Assembly (NCBI RefSeq): GCF_014851395.1
Contig: NW_024043372.1
Location: forward strand, 4,973,490-5,037,489
Length of the DNA stretch: 64,000 nt
Source of the DNA: Micropterus salmoides
Taxonomy: Eukaryota > Chordata > Actinopteri > Centrarchiformes > Centrarchidae
Direction: 5' to 3'
Under the pieces are notes generated by a model. That model saw only the letters and a program-made list of their open reading frames with translations. It made no database searches and was not told the DNA's origin. Each line of letters opens with the position of its first letter. Within the stretch, counting starts at the first letter, position 1. The position numbers and the translations under genes were made by a program. Positions 23,001 through 31,849 of this stretch are shown piece by piece.

Positions 23001-23446
23001 GGAAATAAAGATTCGTCTTCAACACATCCGTGCTTTGCTTTCTCACCACAGGATGGAGACGACGCCCTGCACCCCCCCAACACCCCCACCCACCTGCAGA
23101 AGTAATGACGCCACGTCGGAAGTTATAAACCACCCCTGCAGCTCTAAACATGAATACTAACACAAATACTGAGCAGGTCTGTTACAGAATATAATTAATT
23201 CTGTAATTAAGCAGAAAGATGCAGTAATCAAATCACATGTGTTGTACAGGATGATGATTTAATATTGATCCGTACTCAATTATTATTACACATATTATAT
23301 TATTCCAAGGATTTCTACTAAACTAGCAGCCTTTTTCATATACTGTTTCCAGACTCCTGCATCTTTACATGTTTCTTACCGTTCTGATCAGCAGACGTTC
23401 CTGCAGAGCAGCTCAGGAGGAGATACAGGAGAGGAAGAAGCTCCAT
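8016..23446 (-). CDS. B7/butyrophilin/CD276-like immunoglobulin receptor, seven exons, with a frame defect
   Basis: Reconstructed from splice sites on the minus strand. Exons run 23446-23380 (signal peptide), 20182-19856 (IgV), 19585-19547 (micro-exon), 18243-17965 (IgC), 10598-10323 (IgC), 8373-8252 (transmembrane) and 8062-8016 (tail, TGA). Every junction is AG/GT with phase 1, usually splitting a Gly codon. The product would be a type I membrane protein of about 385 residues at the cell surface, in the B7 family of lymphocyte co-signalling ligands. The sum of exons is 1157 nt, one short of a whole frame, because the transmembrane exon has 122 nt; translation would stop inside the membrane segment at 8311-8309. 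The locus may therefore be a young pseudogene, a truncated form or an assembly error. Which B7-like subfamily it belongs to cannot be settled by eye. Confidence 0.75.
8252..8373 (-). CDS. Exon 6: transmembrane exon with a one-base frame defect
   Basis: The acceptor is GTTTCAG| and the donor AATG|GTAAGT. Entered in phase 1 it reads PKESATGLVVAVVG and stops at TAA 8311-8309. A second frame in the same exon gives FFTIISIGGILLYRRHQKQ, the expected end of a membrane helix plus basic stop-transfer residues. It leaves in the phase needed for the last exon. Length is 122 nt where 123 would keep frame, so one base is missing (or two extra) between about 8340 and 8318. Confidence 0.7.
8530..8745 (-). 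pseudogene. Relic of a third IgC exon
   Basis: The minus strand aligns at DNA level with the two IgC exons (ctcagtagtgaggagggtaatgtcgtagc against cacagtagtttggagggtgatgtcgtagc, split by substitutions). Translation retains HVSESGRCYDITLLTTETRT, but the F-strand Cys region is lost and a TAG replaces the Trp region near 8724. No usable splice acceptor remains. It implies the IgC array once had at least three units. Confidence 0.65.
8763..10322. other. Intron between the IgC exon and the IgC relic
   Basis: AT-rich intron sequence of the B7-like gene. No repeat or exon beyond those listed was recognised. Confidence 0.5.
10323..10598 (-). CDS. Exon 5: IgC-type domain, membrane-proximal copy
   Basis: This 276-nt exon has phase 1 at both ends, with acceptor TGTTCACAG and donor AATG|GTGAGA. 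It shares ILDQTNDGALLLCEVLGASP, VKWQDSAGN, VSERGGSYDITLQT and DRYRCVATQE with exon 4, and both domain cysteines are intact. Its upstream intron matches that of exon 4 except that a solo LTR interrupts it at 10653-11344. Both copies are in phase, so one transcript could carry both. Confidence 0.85.
10653..11344 (-). mobile_element. Solo LTR, 692 bp, with 4-bp target duplication
   Basis: The element runs TGTTACGACC...GCCGTGACA on the plus strand and is flanked by cata on both sides (10649-10652 and 11345-11348). On the minus strand it carries an AATAAA poly-A signal about 75 bp before its end, as in an R-U5 region, so transcription would be leftward. No internal retroviral sequence or second LTR is adjacent, so it is a recombined remnant. 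It interrupts the intron of the proximal IgC copy and is absent from the paralogous intron near 18.3 kb. Confidence 0.7.
11345..11930. repeat. Duplicated intron segment paralogous to 18244-18680
   Basis: Long matches include catgacagaagctcagatac, cacatgaaatctgttgtctg and gtgtcagaggtgtta, in the same order in both places. A transposon-end string cagtggccactttattaggt at 11763-11782 is present here only, so it arrived after the duplication. Confidence 0.75.
11931..12340 (-). repeat. LINE 3' tail-like and simple-repeat region
   Basis: It opens with attcaattcaaattagcttt, a common 3' tail of fish LINEs read on the opposite strand. A (TG)n run follows at 12044-12061, then AT-rich sequence. Confidence 0.45.
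12341..13254. other. Intronic sequence, no gene recognised
   Basis: A second (TG)n run lies at 12784-12800. Short frames exist on both strands but none shows a conserved domain or splice-site support. Confidence 0.4.
13255..13466. repeat. Dispersed teleost repeat
   Basis: Contains gggcaattcagggttcagta, cttgcccaaggatacttcaa and a gattgaaccgccgaccttcc block. I recognise these as a short interspersed sequence common in spiny-rayed fish genomes. No RNA polymerase III gene structure was demonstrated. Confidence 0.55.
13467..14207. other. Intronic sequence, no gene recognised
   Basis: A 118-codon plus-strand frame (13638-13994) has no recognisable domain and no exon-like borders. I do not treat it as a gene. 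Confidence 0.4.
14208..14408. repeat. Dispersed teleost repeat
   Basis: Shows tttagctgacacttttatcc, gtgtcttgctcagggacaca and ttgaacccaggtctcccaca in order. This is another short interspersed sequence familiar from teleost introns, about 200 bp. Confidence 0.55.
14470..14565 (+). mobile_element. L2-like LINE fragment (RT C-terminal)
   Basis: An in-frame translation gives KTLQLIQNAAARVLTGT, a hallmark of the segment after the RT core in fish L2-type LINEs. Only about 95 bp is recognisable. Confidence 0.65.
14594..15020. repeat. MITE-like repeat beginning with TTAAAGGGATACTATGC
   Basis: The left end has a TTAA target-like start similar in style to the MITE at 3189. Internal blocks such as agctaacgttagctta are typical of teleost non-autonomous DNA elements. 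No matching right end was found. Confidence 0.35.
15021..16030. other. Intronic sequence, no gene recognised
   Basis: Two loose copies of a block near 15170-15240 and 15330-15390 (tagtattacactaga / tagtactacattagg and gagacacacctcttcat) suggest an old local repeat. No coding pattern was seen. Confidence 0.35.
16031..16264 (+). mobile_element. L2-like LINE 3' UTR and tail
   Basis: The string ggtcgaggcagatggccgcc leads through gaggtttctgcctcttaaaa to the tail ggcgctatataaataaaatt. This is the characteristic 3' end of fish L2-type LINEs and matches the copy ending at 21963. Confidence 0.8.
16569..16597. repeat. (CATA)n/(CA)n microsatellite
   Basis: Tandem cata units pass into ca dinucleotides directly at the left end of the Tc1-like element, blurring its exact boundary. 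Confidence 0.85.
16589..17714 (-). pseudogene. Tc1-like transposase (DD34E), copy 1, right TIR lost
   Basis: The minus-strand frame begins at ATG 17661 (MGKKGDLSNFERG) and ends at TAG 16627. It would encode a cut-and-paste transposase of about 340 residues. The N-terminal helix-turn-helix region (LSISQSAQLLGFSRTTISRV) and catalytic blocks WSDESRF, QQDNAPCHKA and PPQSPDLNPIEHLWD are all readable. Frameshifts fall near 17037, 16870 and 16735, so it is dead. The left end keeps a terminal repeat (cctaaaggattattaggaac). The right side stops at about 17714 without one. It sits in the intron between the two IgC exons. Confidence 0.85.
17965..18243 (-). CDS. Exon 4: IgC-type domain, membrane-distal copy
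   Basis: This 279-nt exon has phase 1 at both ends, with acceptor TGTTCACAG and donor AATG|GTGAGA. Motifs are LLQCEVLGASPKPTVEWQ (B-strand Cys and Trp), VSERGGSYDITL and DRFHCVATQEE (F-strand Cys). It is a close paralogue of the exon at 10323-10598. The homology extends about 430 bp into the upstream intron (to about 18670), so this is a genomic tandem duplication. Confidence 0.85.
18681..19546. other. Intron upstream of the distal IgC exon
   Basis: AT-rich intron of the B7-like gene. Near 19100 a minus-strand acceptor-like CCTCTTTAG|AT resembles that of the 39-nt micro-exon but lacks a donor. Confidence 0.45.
19547..19585 (-). CDS. Exon 3: 39-nt micro-exon of the B7-like receptor
   Basis: A TTTTCCTTTTAG acceptor and a CCAG|GTGAGT donor enclose exactly 39 nt. 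Phase is 1 on both sides, so it can be included or skipped without changing the frame. It encodes a polar linker, DRILKDRSAENIP. Short linker exons between Ig domains or next to the membrane are common in butyrophilins. Usage is inferred from splice signals and phase alone. Confidence 0.55.
19856..20182 (-). CDS. Exon 2: IgV domain of the B7-like receptor
   Basis: This 327-nt exon has phase 1 at both ends. The acceptor is preceded by a long pyrimidine tract (TTTTTTCTTCCAG) and the donor is G|GTGAGT. The encoded domain has the B-strand Cys in AILPCSL, a Trp in ELFDWKK, and the F-strand DSGNYTC motif. Between them is the NASIIIRNTKASDSG pattern typical of V-set domains in B7 and butyrophilin proteins. 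Both disulphide cysteines are present and no stop interrupts it. Confidence 0.85.
20400..21044. other. Intronic sequence, no gene recognised
   Basis: A 124-codon plus-strand frame at 20423-20797 has no domain I recognise and lies antisense in intron 1, so it is not called. Confidence 0.35.
21045..21963 (+). mobile_element. Internally deleted L2-like LINE
   Basis: An RT piece near 21060-21120 matches the aligned segment of the element at 1320-1400. It is joined directly to the C-terminal block KILLLTYKALNGQAPSYLKE, LGTRAFSYQAPLLWNQ and STFKSRLKTFLFDKAYS (21140-21420). The catalytic RT core is deleted. The 3' UTR follows with an (ATT)n run at about 21735-21755 and the tail ggcgctatataaataaaact. 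The whole copy is about 900 bp and non-functional. Confidence 0.8.
21964..22720. repeat. Dispersed repeat with 'gtggggacatgtcccc' motif
   Basis: The blocks cagccatttcaaaaag (21992 and 22660), aaaagtggtggggacat and cctcccccaggaaatattg recur in diverged form at 42940-43290, together with tgtgcaaataaaccttt. This shows a shared repeat family of 700-1000 bp. No coding content. Confidence 0.55.
22721..23379. other. Intron 1 near the signal peptide exon
   Basis: Contains a C-rich stretch near 23070-23095 and otherwise unremarkable intron sequence. No further exon was seen. Confidence 0.4.
23380..23446 (-). CDS. Exon 1: signal peptide of the B7-like receptor
   Basis: It reads MELLPLLYLLLSCSAG and then a short polar stretch ending DQN, a standard cleavable signal peptide. 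The donor is G|GTAAGA at 23380/23379, phase 1, which joins the IgV exon to give a Gly codon. The chosen ATG (23446) lies in a strong Kozak context, GCCATGG. A second in-frame ATG ten codons upstream (23476) is possible but sits close to the likely transcription start. Confidence 0.8.
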
Positions 23447-23496
23447 GGCTGTGGATGTCTGCTGAGGACTGAACATCGCAGCACTCTAACATCTCT

Positions 23497-23559
23497 ATTT
23501 AGAGGAGCTGCAGAGACCGCAGACGGCTGATTGGCTCATCAGAAACACTTTCGGTTTCG
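23497..23559 (-). promoter_or_regulatory. ISRE, CCAAT box and TATA-like element upstream of exon 1
   Basis: On the minus strand 23559-23546 reads CGAAACCGAAAGTG, which fits the interferon-stimulated response element GAAANNGAAA followed by GT. An inverted-CCAAT box (AGCCAATC) follows at 23536-23529, and a TATA-like CTAAATAG at about 23504-23497. Order and spacing (ISRE, CCAAT, TATA, then the ATG about 50 bp on) suit an interferon-inducible promoter driving the receptor. The matches are seen; the function is inferred. Confidence 0.55.
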
Positions 23560-26533
23560 AAAAAATCTGCAAGCTGCAATAACAACAAAACTTCCGGTAC
23601 AAATCCTTCAGAATAAAAGTATAATCTCCACATCCATTAACTATGACTCATGAATTCTGCAGAACAACAATTCAGCTTGTCAAAATTCTCCCCCAGAGCA
23701 GGACTTTATCTTCACGCTAAATCATTAAAGCTGTTTATGAAAATAAATAACTACAGGGACATTCAGACACATGTTCACTGCACAGTTTCAGCTTCACTGT
23801 TAATCCACACTGTCTCTTCAACTCCTGACATGTCCTTTATCAACAGGAACAAAAACTCTCAGGGTCAGTTTCTACAGAATCATTAATTAAATTTCCTTCA
23901 ACAAAAGCTACCAAACTACAGCAGGCAACAACTTTATCAAGTGCTGTTTATGCATGTTTCTGTAAAGTCAATAATCAATAGAATCCTTTATGTTTGTTCT
24001 ACAGTGTTCCCTGTTCCAAAATCAGAGTTGAACACAAATGTGATTCGTTAGTAAGGTGATGCTCTGAAAAGTTATTTGATGAACAGTAAAACTGACTTTC
24101 TACAGTGTTTCATTAGAAATATCTGCAGCCAAAGTTATTCACATTTCTTTCTTTCATTTGTTTCAGAAGCAGAAGCTCAGAAAAAAAAATCACACAACCA
24201 CACACACCCACACTCGTACACACACACACACATTTGCAGAAGTAATACTACCAGATCAAAAGTCATTTGCAGTGTCCCATGTAATATTTCGTCATCCATA
24301 ACACTTTTACTTCATTAATTGTATTGTGATGATTCATTCAAACAGTGAAGAACAAATTAATTTTCCTCTTATAACATTTAAAATATTTTAATTTTTTTTG
24401 ATTTGATTTTTCTATGAAACAGAAAGCTGAGTGCTTTTTGCTTCTGTGTATTTATAAACAAAGATAAAGAAGGGACTTACATTGATATATTGATTAGAGT
24501 TTACAGTTGCCAATAGCAATGACTTTGCATTACGCTCCCCAACCCCTTCATGCAGACTCTGTGCAGACTGGTCCCAGATCCTAGTGACTGATCACTGCGA
24601 CCGTAACGGGACTGAGCACAGCCTCTAAGGCCAACAGAGACCAGTTTGATGATAGGGGATACAGTGCCGAAGTGGGTTTTTTTGCTGGGTTTGGCTCTTG
24701 GCAACCCGGGGCTGAGTCAGCTAATAGGACCGCTAGCTGCACGGCTAACCGAGCCAACTAACAGACAGATACAATTAGCAGCAGTTAGCGGTTTAGCAAA
24801 AAGCAAAAGCCATCTGTCCATCATGAAACTCTGTAAATCACCTCGTTACTATATTCCCTGTTGGTCTTTGAGGCTGTGTTCGGTCCTGTTCAAGTCCTGT
24901 CTTTCCCTTCTGGGTCCTGTAAACCTCCTGTGCTCCCCGCTCCCCAGGTGGTGTGAGCTCCCAGTCTGGGCAGAGCTAAGACCTCTAGCTGCACGGCTAA
25001 ATGAGCTAATTAAAGAATGGCGGCTAGTTAGCAGCAGTTAGCAGCTACTTCAGCAAAAAGTCAAGCTATGTGTTCATCAGCAAACTCCTTAAACCAAAGG
25101 GGCAGAGCAACCGGACGACATTGGGAACTTTAAGACACCCACAGATACAACTGGCCAATCAACTTGCCCAACGTACATTTTTACTAGCCCCAGGCCATTG
25201 GACACGACGATGCAGCCATTCACATTTGGCTCTCTGATTGGGTCTTATAAGTCATGCAAAGCAGACACATGGTGCTACTGACAGAGTTTTTGATTTCATA
25301 TTTTTATTAACATATTTTGTACCGTGCAAATAACACTCATTGTTACTGTGCATGTCTCTGTTTACTTTGCGACGACTCCCAGTCTGTTTTCCGCTGCCAC
25401 ACTCCCGTGTTACATTCAGGACACAAGTCCCAGCTAGTTCATGGTCCATGCAAAATAATACATGGTGTGGTTCTTCCTCTGCATTACTTTATTCTTTTGC
25501 CAAATCTTCTGTAACTGCGGAAAAGACCATCTGCTTGATGTTTACACCGAATGCTCAGTGTACATGAACGGTCACTAGGTGCGCTTTTTCAGTTTAATAT
25601 TGACGGCGATCAAGTGTGATATTCTCAGATATTCTCTGTGATATTCTCTGGTGTGGACGGAGATCATCTTTGTTTTGTTTTAAAACTCCATTTTTTAAAT
25701 TAAGATGAAGTAGTTTACATGGAGCCTCAGGGAATGACAGCTCTATATTTTTACTGGACACTATTTTGAAATAATGTGGTTTCTGTTCTCTTTCTGTTTA
25801 AAAAAAGTCAACTGTAACCACATGAAAGTACGCTGGTTAGTGGCCGGAGAAGCGGTAAGGTCAAAGGTTCAATCCCAGCACGTGCCAAGTGTTGCCTTTT
25901 TTAGTGTTCATGAGCTACACACCTCAAGCTTTAGTCATGATTAGTTTATTTATGGAGCCAGAAAGCTCCCGTTTGTCTCAGAGAGCTTTATATCTATATA
26001 TCTGTGCAACACACAACACCCTCGATCCTCATAGGCCCTCAGTTCAGCTGAGGAAAAATACACACAAAATCAAAAACTCTTCCAGGCAGGATGTAACTGA
26101 TGCTGCATGTACTGAGCAGACAGAACTAATGTTAAACCTCTGAACTATTTTCAGGTAGCGGACAAATCCAGACGACTACATTCAAAAAACTCAATCACCT
26201 CAGGCAGCGAGCACACCCTGGTTTGGTTCCCCAGAAATATGAGTTAGTTTGATTTGGAGGAAAGGATAATTATACACCTGAAGTTCATTTTATTTGTAAT
26301 GTTAACACTTCTCAGAAATGACTAGTACCCACTAGTAGAGCAGTAAACTGAGACTTCGAACACTCGAACATCATTATTTTGTGTCATCATGTCTCGGACA
26401 CAGACTAAAAGTCAGGATTTCTCAGCCTCTTTGCAGACTTTGATCTCTTGTGAGTCCTGCAGCTTTATGATAGTGCACTACATGATTCCAGGTGTCCCAT
26501 TTTTAAGATTTAGCCAATATTTAGCCAAAACAT
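23560..26533. other. Upstream flank of the B7-like gene; repeats and a partial tandem unit
   Basis: The block at 24060-24230 (ctttctacagtgtttcatta ... cagaagctcag) and the block at 26190-26245 (ctcaatcacctcaggcag) match pieces of the tandem unit at 32.9-46.3 kb. A CA-rich run lies at 24190-24232. A MITE-like region at 24700-25060 contains two copies of agctgcacggctaa. No exon is supported. Confidence 0.5.
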
Positions 26534-26537
26534 CATA

Positions 26538-26932
26538 TTATTCTCTCCTTAAATATTTTGGGGTTTAGATTTATATTATATTTGAGTATTTTTGAGTTAA
26601 GGTTAAGTAAATGTACATTTCTTGTGGAATAGGTTTTTACATAAGTTTTGTTGTGTTTGTAGTTATGATGTAGTGTTGTTGTTGTTAGTCTTCCCCTGTG
26701 TGTCAAAACTGGTCTGATCAGCCAATATATAAGTCCCCTTTGTTTGTTGTATAGTAGGTCAGTTGTATTTTTGAGTCTCTTATGTTCAGAGCTTTAGTTA
26801 TTGTTTGTTTATTTGACCTCTTTTATGGGCCCAAAACTTTATCTTTTGTTGTAATGATTTTTTGGTGAATAAAACCCTTTTGTTTTAAATTTCCCTCTTG
26901 ACTCCTCATGCCTAACTGCCTGGTCCCTCACA
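26538..26932 (+). repeat. 5' LTR of the Gmr1-like element
   Basis: About 395 bp, aligned along its length with the 3' LTR. It carries the TATA-like ccaatatataagtccc at about 26722 and the poly-A signal in tggtgaataaaaccctttt near 26865, giving a plausible U3-R-U5 layout in the plus direction. Confidence 0.9.
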
Positions 26933-26934
26933 CA

Positions 26935-26952
26935 TGGTGGCAGCGGTGGGAT
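26935..26952 (+). other. Primer binding site, tRNA-Leu type
   Basis: The 18 bases tggtggcagcggtgggat are the complement of the 3' end of a vertebrate tRNA-Leu of the AAG type, including CCA. They start two to four bases after the LTR. The tRNA match is from memory. Confidence 0.7.
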
Positions 26953-27001
26953 TAGCCAGTTGAGGAGTACAAGATTTTTTTTCCCTCCATTTTTGGGAAA
27001 C

Positions 27002-28280
27002 ATGCGAGGAGGGAGAGTGACAAGAGGTGGCCGGACAGAGAATAAGAAGACTGAGTCAACCCATATAGAGAGAGGACACCAGGTGGAAGGTGAGGATGCA
27101 ATGGAAGGTGAAGCACTAAATAGAGCATCAAGTGCTGAGAATAAAGATGGCAAAGAACCAACGCTGAGTGACTTGGCTGGGATTATGCGGTCATTTATGG
27201 GTCAACAGGAGACCCGGGAAGCAAAATTGAGAGAGGAAGCCAACCGCCAGGAGTACCAGTTCAAAGCACTACAGCATCAGTTTCGCCTTTTGCAGCAGGA
27301 GGTAGAGGTTTGCACATCTCCAGTACCAGAGCCTGCTTCCACAGTGCCAGATCCCTCTGAAAACTATGATTTGAATGTGAATCACCCAGAGGCCGAAGCC
27401 TCACCCTCTATACAGTCGATCCACCCCACCATGTCTTCAGCAGGTCAGTCTCGATCTATTCATGAGCCTAGACTGGAAAAATGAACAGAAAATGATGATG
27501 TTGAACATTTTTTTTAATTACTTTTGAGAGAATTGCATTAGCATCTCGGTGGCAAAAAGTGGACTGGGTTTTTCGTCTCCTCCCACTGCTGACTGGTAAG
27601 GCCAGAGGAGCCTATGTGCACATGGATGTAGATGATGCTCATGAATATGATAAAGTAAAAACGGCAATTCTGAAAATGATATTAACCCTGAGACCTACAG
27701 GCAGAGGTTCAGATCCCTCCATGTGGAACTTGAAGAAAGCCCCAAGGAGCTGTATGTGAGGCTTAAAGAGCTGTATGTAAAATGGATCCAACCACAAGTT
27801 AAAACACTTCATGAAATTAGTGAAATCCTGATCATGGAACAATACTTGAGAATGCTGTCCCCTGAGCTTCAGGTTTGGGAAAATGAGCATGGGCCGAAAT
27901 CTGCTGCTGAAGCTGCCACACTGGCTGATGTGTTTGTTGCTGCTTGGAAAAAGGCCAGCCATGGAGTAGTATGGGTGGGAAGGCTGGTAAGGACAGCCAC
28001 AGGCCCATACCCCCTCCGTACCAACAGAGGCCAGCGCCAGGAGTGGGTAAGCCTCCCATGAGGGAGAACAAATATGCACCACCTAGAGCTCCTAATAGAA
28101 TGCCCATTTGTTACTTGTGTGGACAGGAAGGTCATGTTAAACCAATGTGCCCGAAGAATCCAGCCAAGCTGATGCAGATGTGTTTTGTTCCACGCCAGAG
28201 TGCTAACCCTGAACCCAAAGGTAACCACACCATGAAAATGATTTGGGTTAAAATCAATGGGGAAACCTCAGAGCCCTGAT
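27002..28280 (+). pseudogene. Gag of the Gmr1-like element, with SCAN-like capsid segment and zinc knuckle
   Basis: Gag would form the particle that packages the element RNA. The N-terminal 160 codons (from ATG 27002) are open to a stop at 27482-27484 and include a Gln/Glu-rich coiled stretch. After frame breaks, 27675-27960 reads as a helical segment with ETYRQRFRS, PKELYVRLKELYVKWIQPQ, EILIMEQYLRMLSPELQVW and EAATLADVF. This is the pattern of the SCAN domain, which is known to derive from Gmr1-like capsids. At 28111-28160 a CCHC knuckle CYLCGQEGHVKPMC follows, as in nucleocapsid. A one-base slip near 27673 and others separate the parts. Confidence 0.8.
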
Positions 28281-29826
28281 TGACACTGGCAGCACCCAGA
28301 CCCTTGTACAGAGAAAATATGTACCAACTAATGCTATCTGTACCCTGGAGACTGTCCCTATTTGCTGTGTACATGGTGATGAGAAGCATTACCCCACTGA
28401 CATTTACCTGGAGATAGAGGGACAGATGGATCTATTAAATGTGGGGGTTGCAGATCACTTGCCTTTCCCTGTAGTTTTGGGTGAAGATCTGCCAGTTCTC
28501 TATGACTTGATAAAGCCAGTGCAAAGTTGTAATGTGGTCACTAGAGCACAAGCTCAACAGGTGGATGTAGATTCCATAGCCCTCAGTGCCTTGCCCTTCT
28601 ATAACGAAGAGTTTGAGACCTGTCTCGGGAAAGCTCATAAGACTCGTAGTCAGAGGAGGCAAGACAAATTTCAGGGCACGGCTATACAACCACCACATGA
28701 GGCTAGTCCAGACCTGCCCTTGGGTTTTCAAATACCTACAGATGTAATACAAATGCAGGAAAATGATCCAACTTTGTCTACACTTTTGCAGAGGGCACGA
28801 GGAAGGAAGCAGGAGACTAATACTAAGAGTGAGCAAAATGAGTATGTCCTAAAGAACGGTGTTCTTTACCATCAGAATGGCCAGGTGAAGCAGCTAGTGG
28901 TCCCACAGGTGGCCCGAGAAATAGTACTTACCTTGGGTCACTCCATTCCCTGGGCTGGCCACTTAGGGAAACATAAGACCGCAGCTCGTATTAAGCGCCA
29001 TTTCTACTGGCCAGGTTTGCAAACTGACGTCGCCCAGTTCTGTAGAAGCTGCTCTCAGTGCCAAAAGACATCAATGAAAAGCCCCTCCAAAGCTCCACTT
29101 CAACCTCTCCCAGTTACAAGTATCCCCTTTGAGCATCTTGGGATGGACATTGTTGGTCCGGTGGAGAAAAGCAAAACAAGAAACCGCTTCATGTTGGTAG
29201 TAACCGACTATGCAACTAAATATCCAGAAGTCTTCCCATTGAAATCAGTTAAAGCAAAAACTGTGGCTTTTTCCTTGGTGCAATTTTTCTCAAGAGTTGG
29301 TTTCCCTTGTGAAATTTTAACAGACCAAGGTACTAATTTCATGTCTAAACTTTTGAAACAGGTTTACCAACTCCTTGGCATAAAAAGAGTGCGCGCTACG
29401 TCATACCACCCGCAAACAGATGGGTTGACAGAGCGGTTCAATCAGACCCTCAAGCAAATGCTCCGTAAGTTTGTGAATGAGACTGGATCTGACTGGGATC
29501 ACTGGCTTCCCTACTTTCCCTTTGCATACAGGGAGGTACCTCAGGCTTCCACAGGTTTTTCCCCTTTTGAACTACTCTATGGGCATGAGGTGAGGGGTCC
29601 TCTAGCCTTATTGAGGGACACTTGGGGAGGAGATCAGGGGAAGGAAGGGACTATTAATGTAATTTCCTATGTTGTCCAGATGAGGGAGAAACTGCAGCGA
29701 ATGGGGGAACTAGCCCAGACACACATGATGGAGGCCCAAAAGCACCAAAAGACTTGGTATGACAAGTCAGCTCGACAGAGGCTTTCAACCGGGCCAGAAA
29801 GTCTTGGTTATGTTGCCTACCAGTGA
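28273..29826 (+). pseudogene. Protease-integrase frame of the Gmr1-like element
   Basis: One frame is open for about 518 codons. Near its start is the aspartic protease site ALIDTGSTQTLV (Asp at 28282). At about 28960-29070 an HHCC zinc finger is present (HLGKHKTAARIKRHFYWPG, then CRSCSQC). The integrase catalytic core has DIVGP, LTDQGTNF and TERFNQTLKQ, with exactly 35 residues between the last Asp and Glu (DD35E). It lies upstream of RT, the diagnostic Gmr1 order. The frame ends early at 29826. The C-terminal GPY/F-like module (KWQGPFEVKKKLGATTYQV) continues in another frame to about 29980. Confidence 0.85.
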
Positions 29827-31460
29827 CAGTAAGCTCCTTGCAAAATGGCAGGGGCCTTTTGAGGTGAAGAAAAAGTTGGGGGCCACCACCTATCAGGTCT
29901 CCACTCCAGGGCATCAGCGTTCTAGCCGGGTGCTTCATGTGAACCTCCTGAGTGGGTCCCAAGAGCTGAGGTGTTCCTGATTCAGGCTGTAAAGGAAGAG
30001 GAGGAGGCAGATGACCATTATCTGCCCTTGCCAGTGTCCAGAGAGCTTGATGTAAGCCATCTGTCAAAGGATCAGCAGTCTCGGGTACAAACTCTACTTC
30101 ACACAGACATATTTCAAGAATATCCAGGGTGCACAAACCTGGTTGAACATGACATTGTATTAAAATCTGATGCAACAGTGAGATGTATGAGTTTCAGGAT
30201 ACCAGAGCGCCTCCTGGTGTCCTTGAAGAAGGAAGTTGATCTCATGTTGTCTCTGGGGATAATTCAGTGATCCAAGAGTGAGTGGTGCAATCCTGTGGTG
30301 CTGGTTCCGAAGAAGGATGGAACAATAAGGTTCTGTATAGACTTCAGGTATCTAAACTCAATTTCAAAGTTTGACTCTTACCCCACCCCACGAATTGATC
30401 TCATTGACCGCCTTGGAAAAGCAAAATATCTAACCACCAGTGACCTCTGTAAGGGCTACTGGCAAGTGCCCCTGGCCCAGCAATCTCAGGAACTGACGGC
30501 CTTCCGAACTCCCTGGGGGCTTTTCCAGTTTACGGTGTTACCATTTGGGCTGCATGGGGCTCCAGCAACGTTTCAAAGACTAAATGGACCAAGTTCTCTA
30601 TGGATTGTCTGAGTTTTCTTGTGCCTACCTTGATGATATTTTGTCTACAGCACAACGTGGGAGGAACATGTGGAGCATCTCAAAGTGGTCTTTGACCGCC
30701 TACATTCTGCCGGCTTGACAATCAATCCAGCTAAATGTGTCCTGGGCAAGAAGGAAACAAGTACCTGGGTTTCGTTATTGGAGGTGGGTTAATTAAACCT
30801 CAGGTTCAAAAGATCCATGCAATTGAGTCATGTCCTCTCCCACAGACCAGGAAGCAGCTAAGATCTTTCCTGGGGATGGCTGGCTTCTACAATCGGTTCA
30901 TCCCCAACTTCTCAGCCAGGGCGGCTCTACTAACAGATAAGACGGGCTCAAGATGTCCCAACCAGGTTCAGTGGACAGGGGGGGCAGTGGCTGCTTTCAA
31001 GGACATTCAGAAATCTCTCAGTAAGAGCCCTGTTTTACATAGTCCAAACTTTGAGAAACTGTTCATATTACAGACTGATGCCTCTGAGAGGGGTGTGGGG
31101 GCAGTGCTTCTACAGGGACCCAAGGAGGAACGACATCCTGTGGCGTATATCAGTCGGAAACTTCTACCCAGAGAGGTCCGCTATTCGACAGTGGAAAAGG
31201 AGGCCTTGGCAGTCAAATGGGCCCTGGACTCTTTCAAGTATTACCTGATGGGCAGAGAGTTTACCTTAGAGTCTGACCATAAGGCATTGCAGTGGTTGGA
31301 GAGGATGAAATATACCAATGGGCGGATCACCAGGTGGTACCTTGCCATGCAGCCGTTCCGGTTTTGTCCAGTACATCCCTGGCAAGCTCAACACCACTGC
31401 AGACTATCTCTCTCGCTGGCCCAGCAGCAGCTCTGGAGGAGGGTGTGTGATGGCCACAGC
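29827..31460 (+). pseudogene. Reverse transcriptase-RNase H of the Gmr1-like element
   Basis: RT would copy the element RNA and RNase H would remove it. RT shows VLVPKKDGTIRFCIDFRYLN, DLCKGYWQVPL, AFRTPWGLFQFTVLPFGL and the YLDDIL catalytic box near 30625. RNase H shows LQTDASERGVGAVL, VEKEALAVKWAL and ESDHKAL. Damage includes an in-frame TGA at 30268-30270, an extra base near 30590, single-base losses near 30645 and 30757, and a slip near 31365. It lies 3' of integrase. Confidence 0.85.
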
Positions 31461-31849
31461 CGTGGCCTCACAACCAGATGAAGAGCAGTAACCTCATGCA
31501 CTGAGTTTATGTTGTGTTCTTTAGGATTAGTTTATATACCTTCATACACATTAGACATTTGTTGTAAATATTTATTTGGTTACAAATAAACTTACAGGAC
31601 ACTTAGTTTATTTCACATACTTTATTTTAGTATACAGAAGCATCTTTTGGAACACACACCATTAGTTACTTTTGGATTGTCATTTTGTTATAATTCTTGT
31701 TTCTGAGCTTACCAGTGTTGGATGCCACACCCAGGAGAGATCCAGGAAGTCTGCTGGCTTAAAGGGTTGGTGCTCGGAGCAGGAGCAGCTTTATAGGAGA
31801 GGTGGCCTGATTGGACACTACCACTGCTTGCTATGTCTGGGGGGTGGCT
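31461..31849 (+). other. 3' untranslated region of the Gmr1-like element
   Basis: Non-coding internal sequence ending in tctggggggtggc just before the 3' LTR, which would serve as the polypurine tract priming plus-strand DNA synthesis. Confidence 0.55.
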
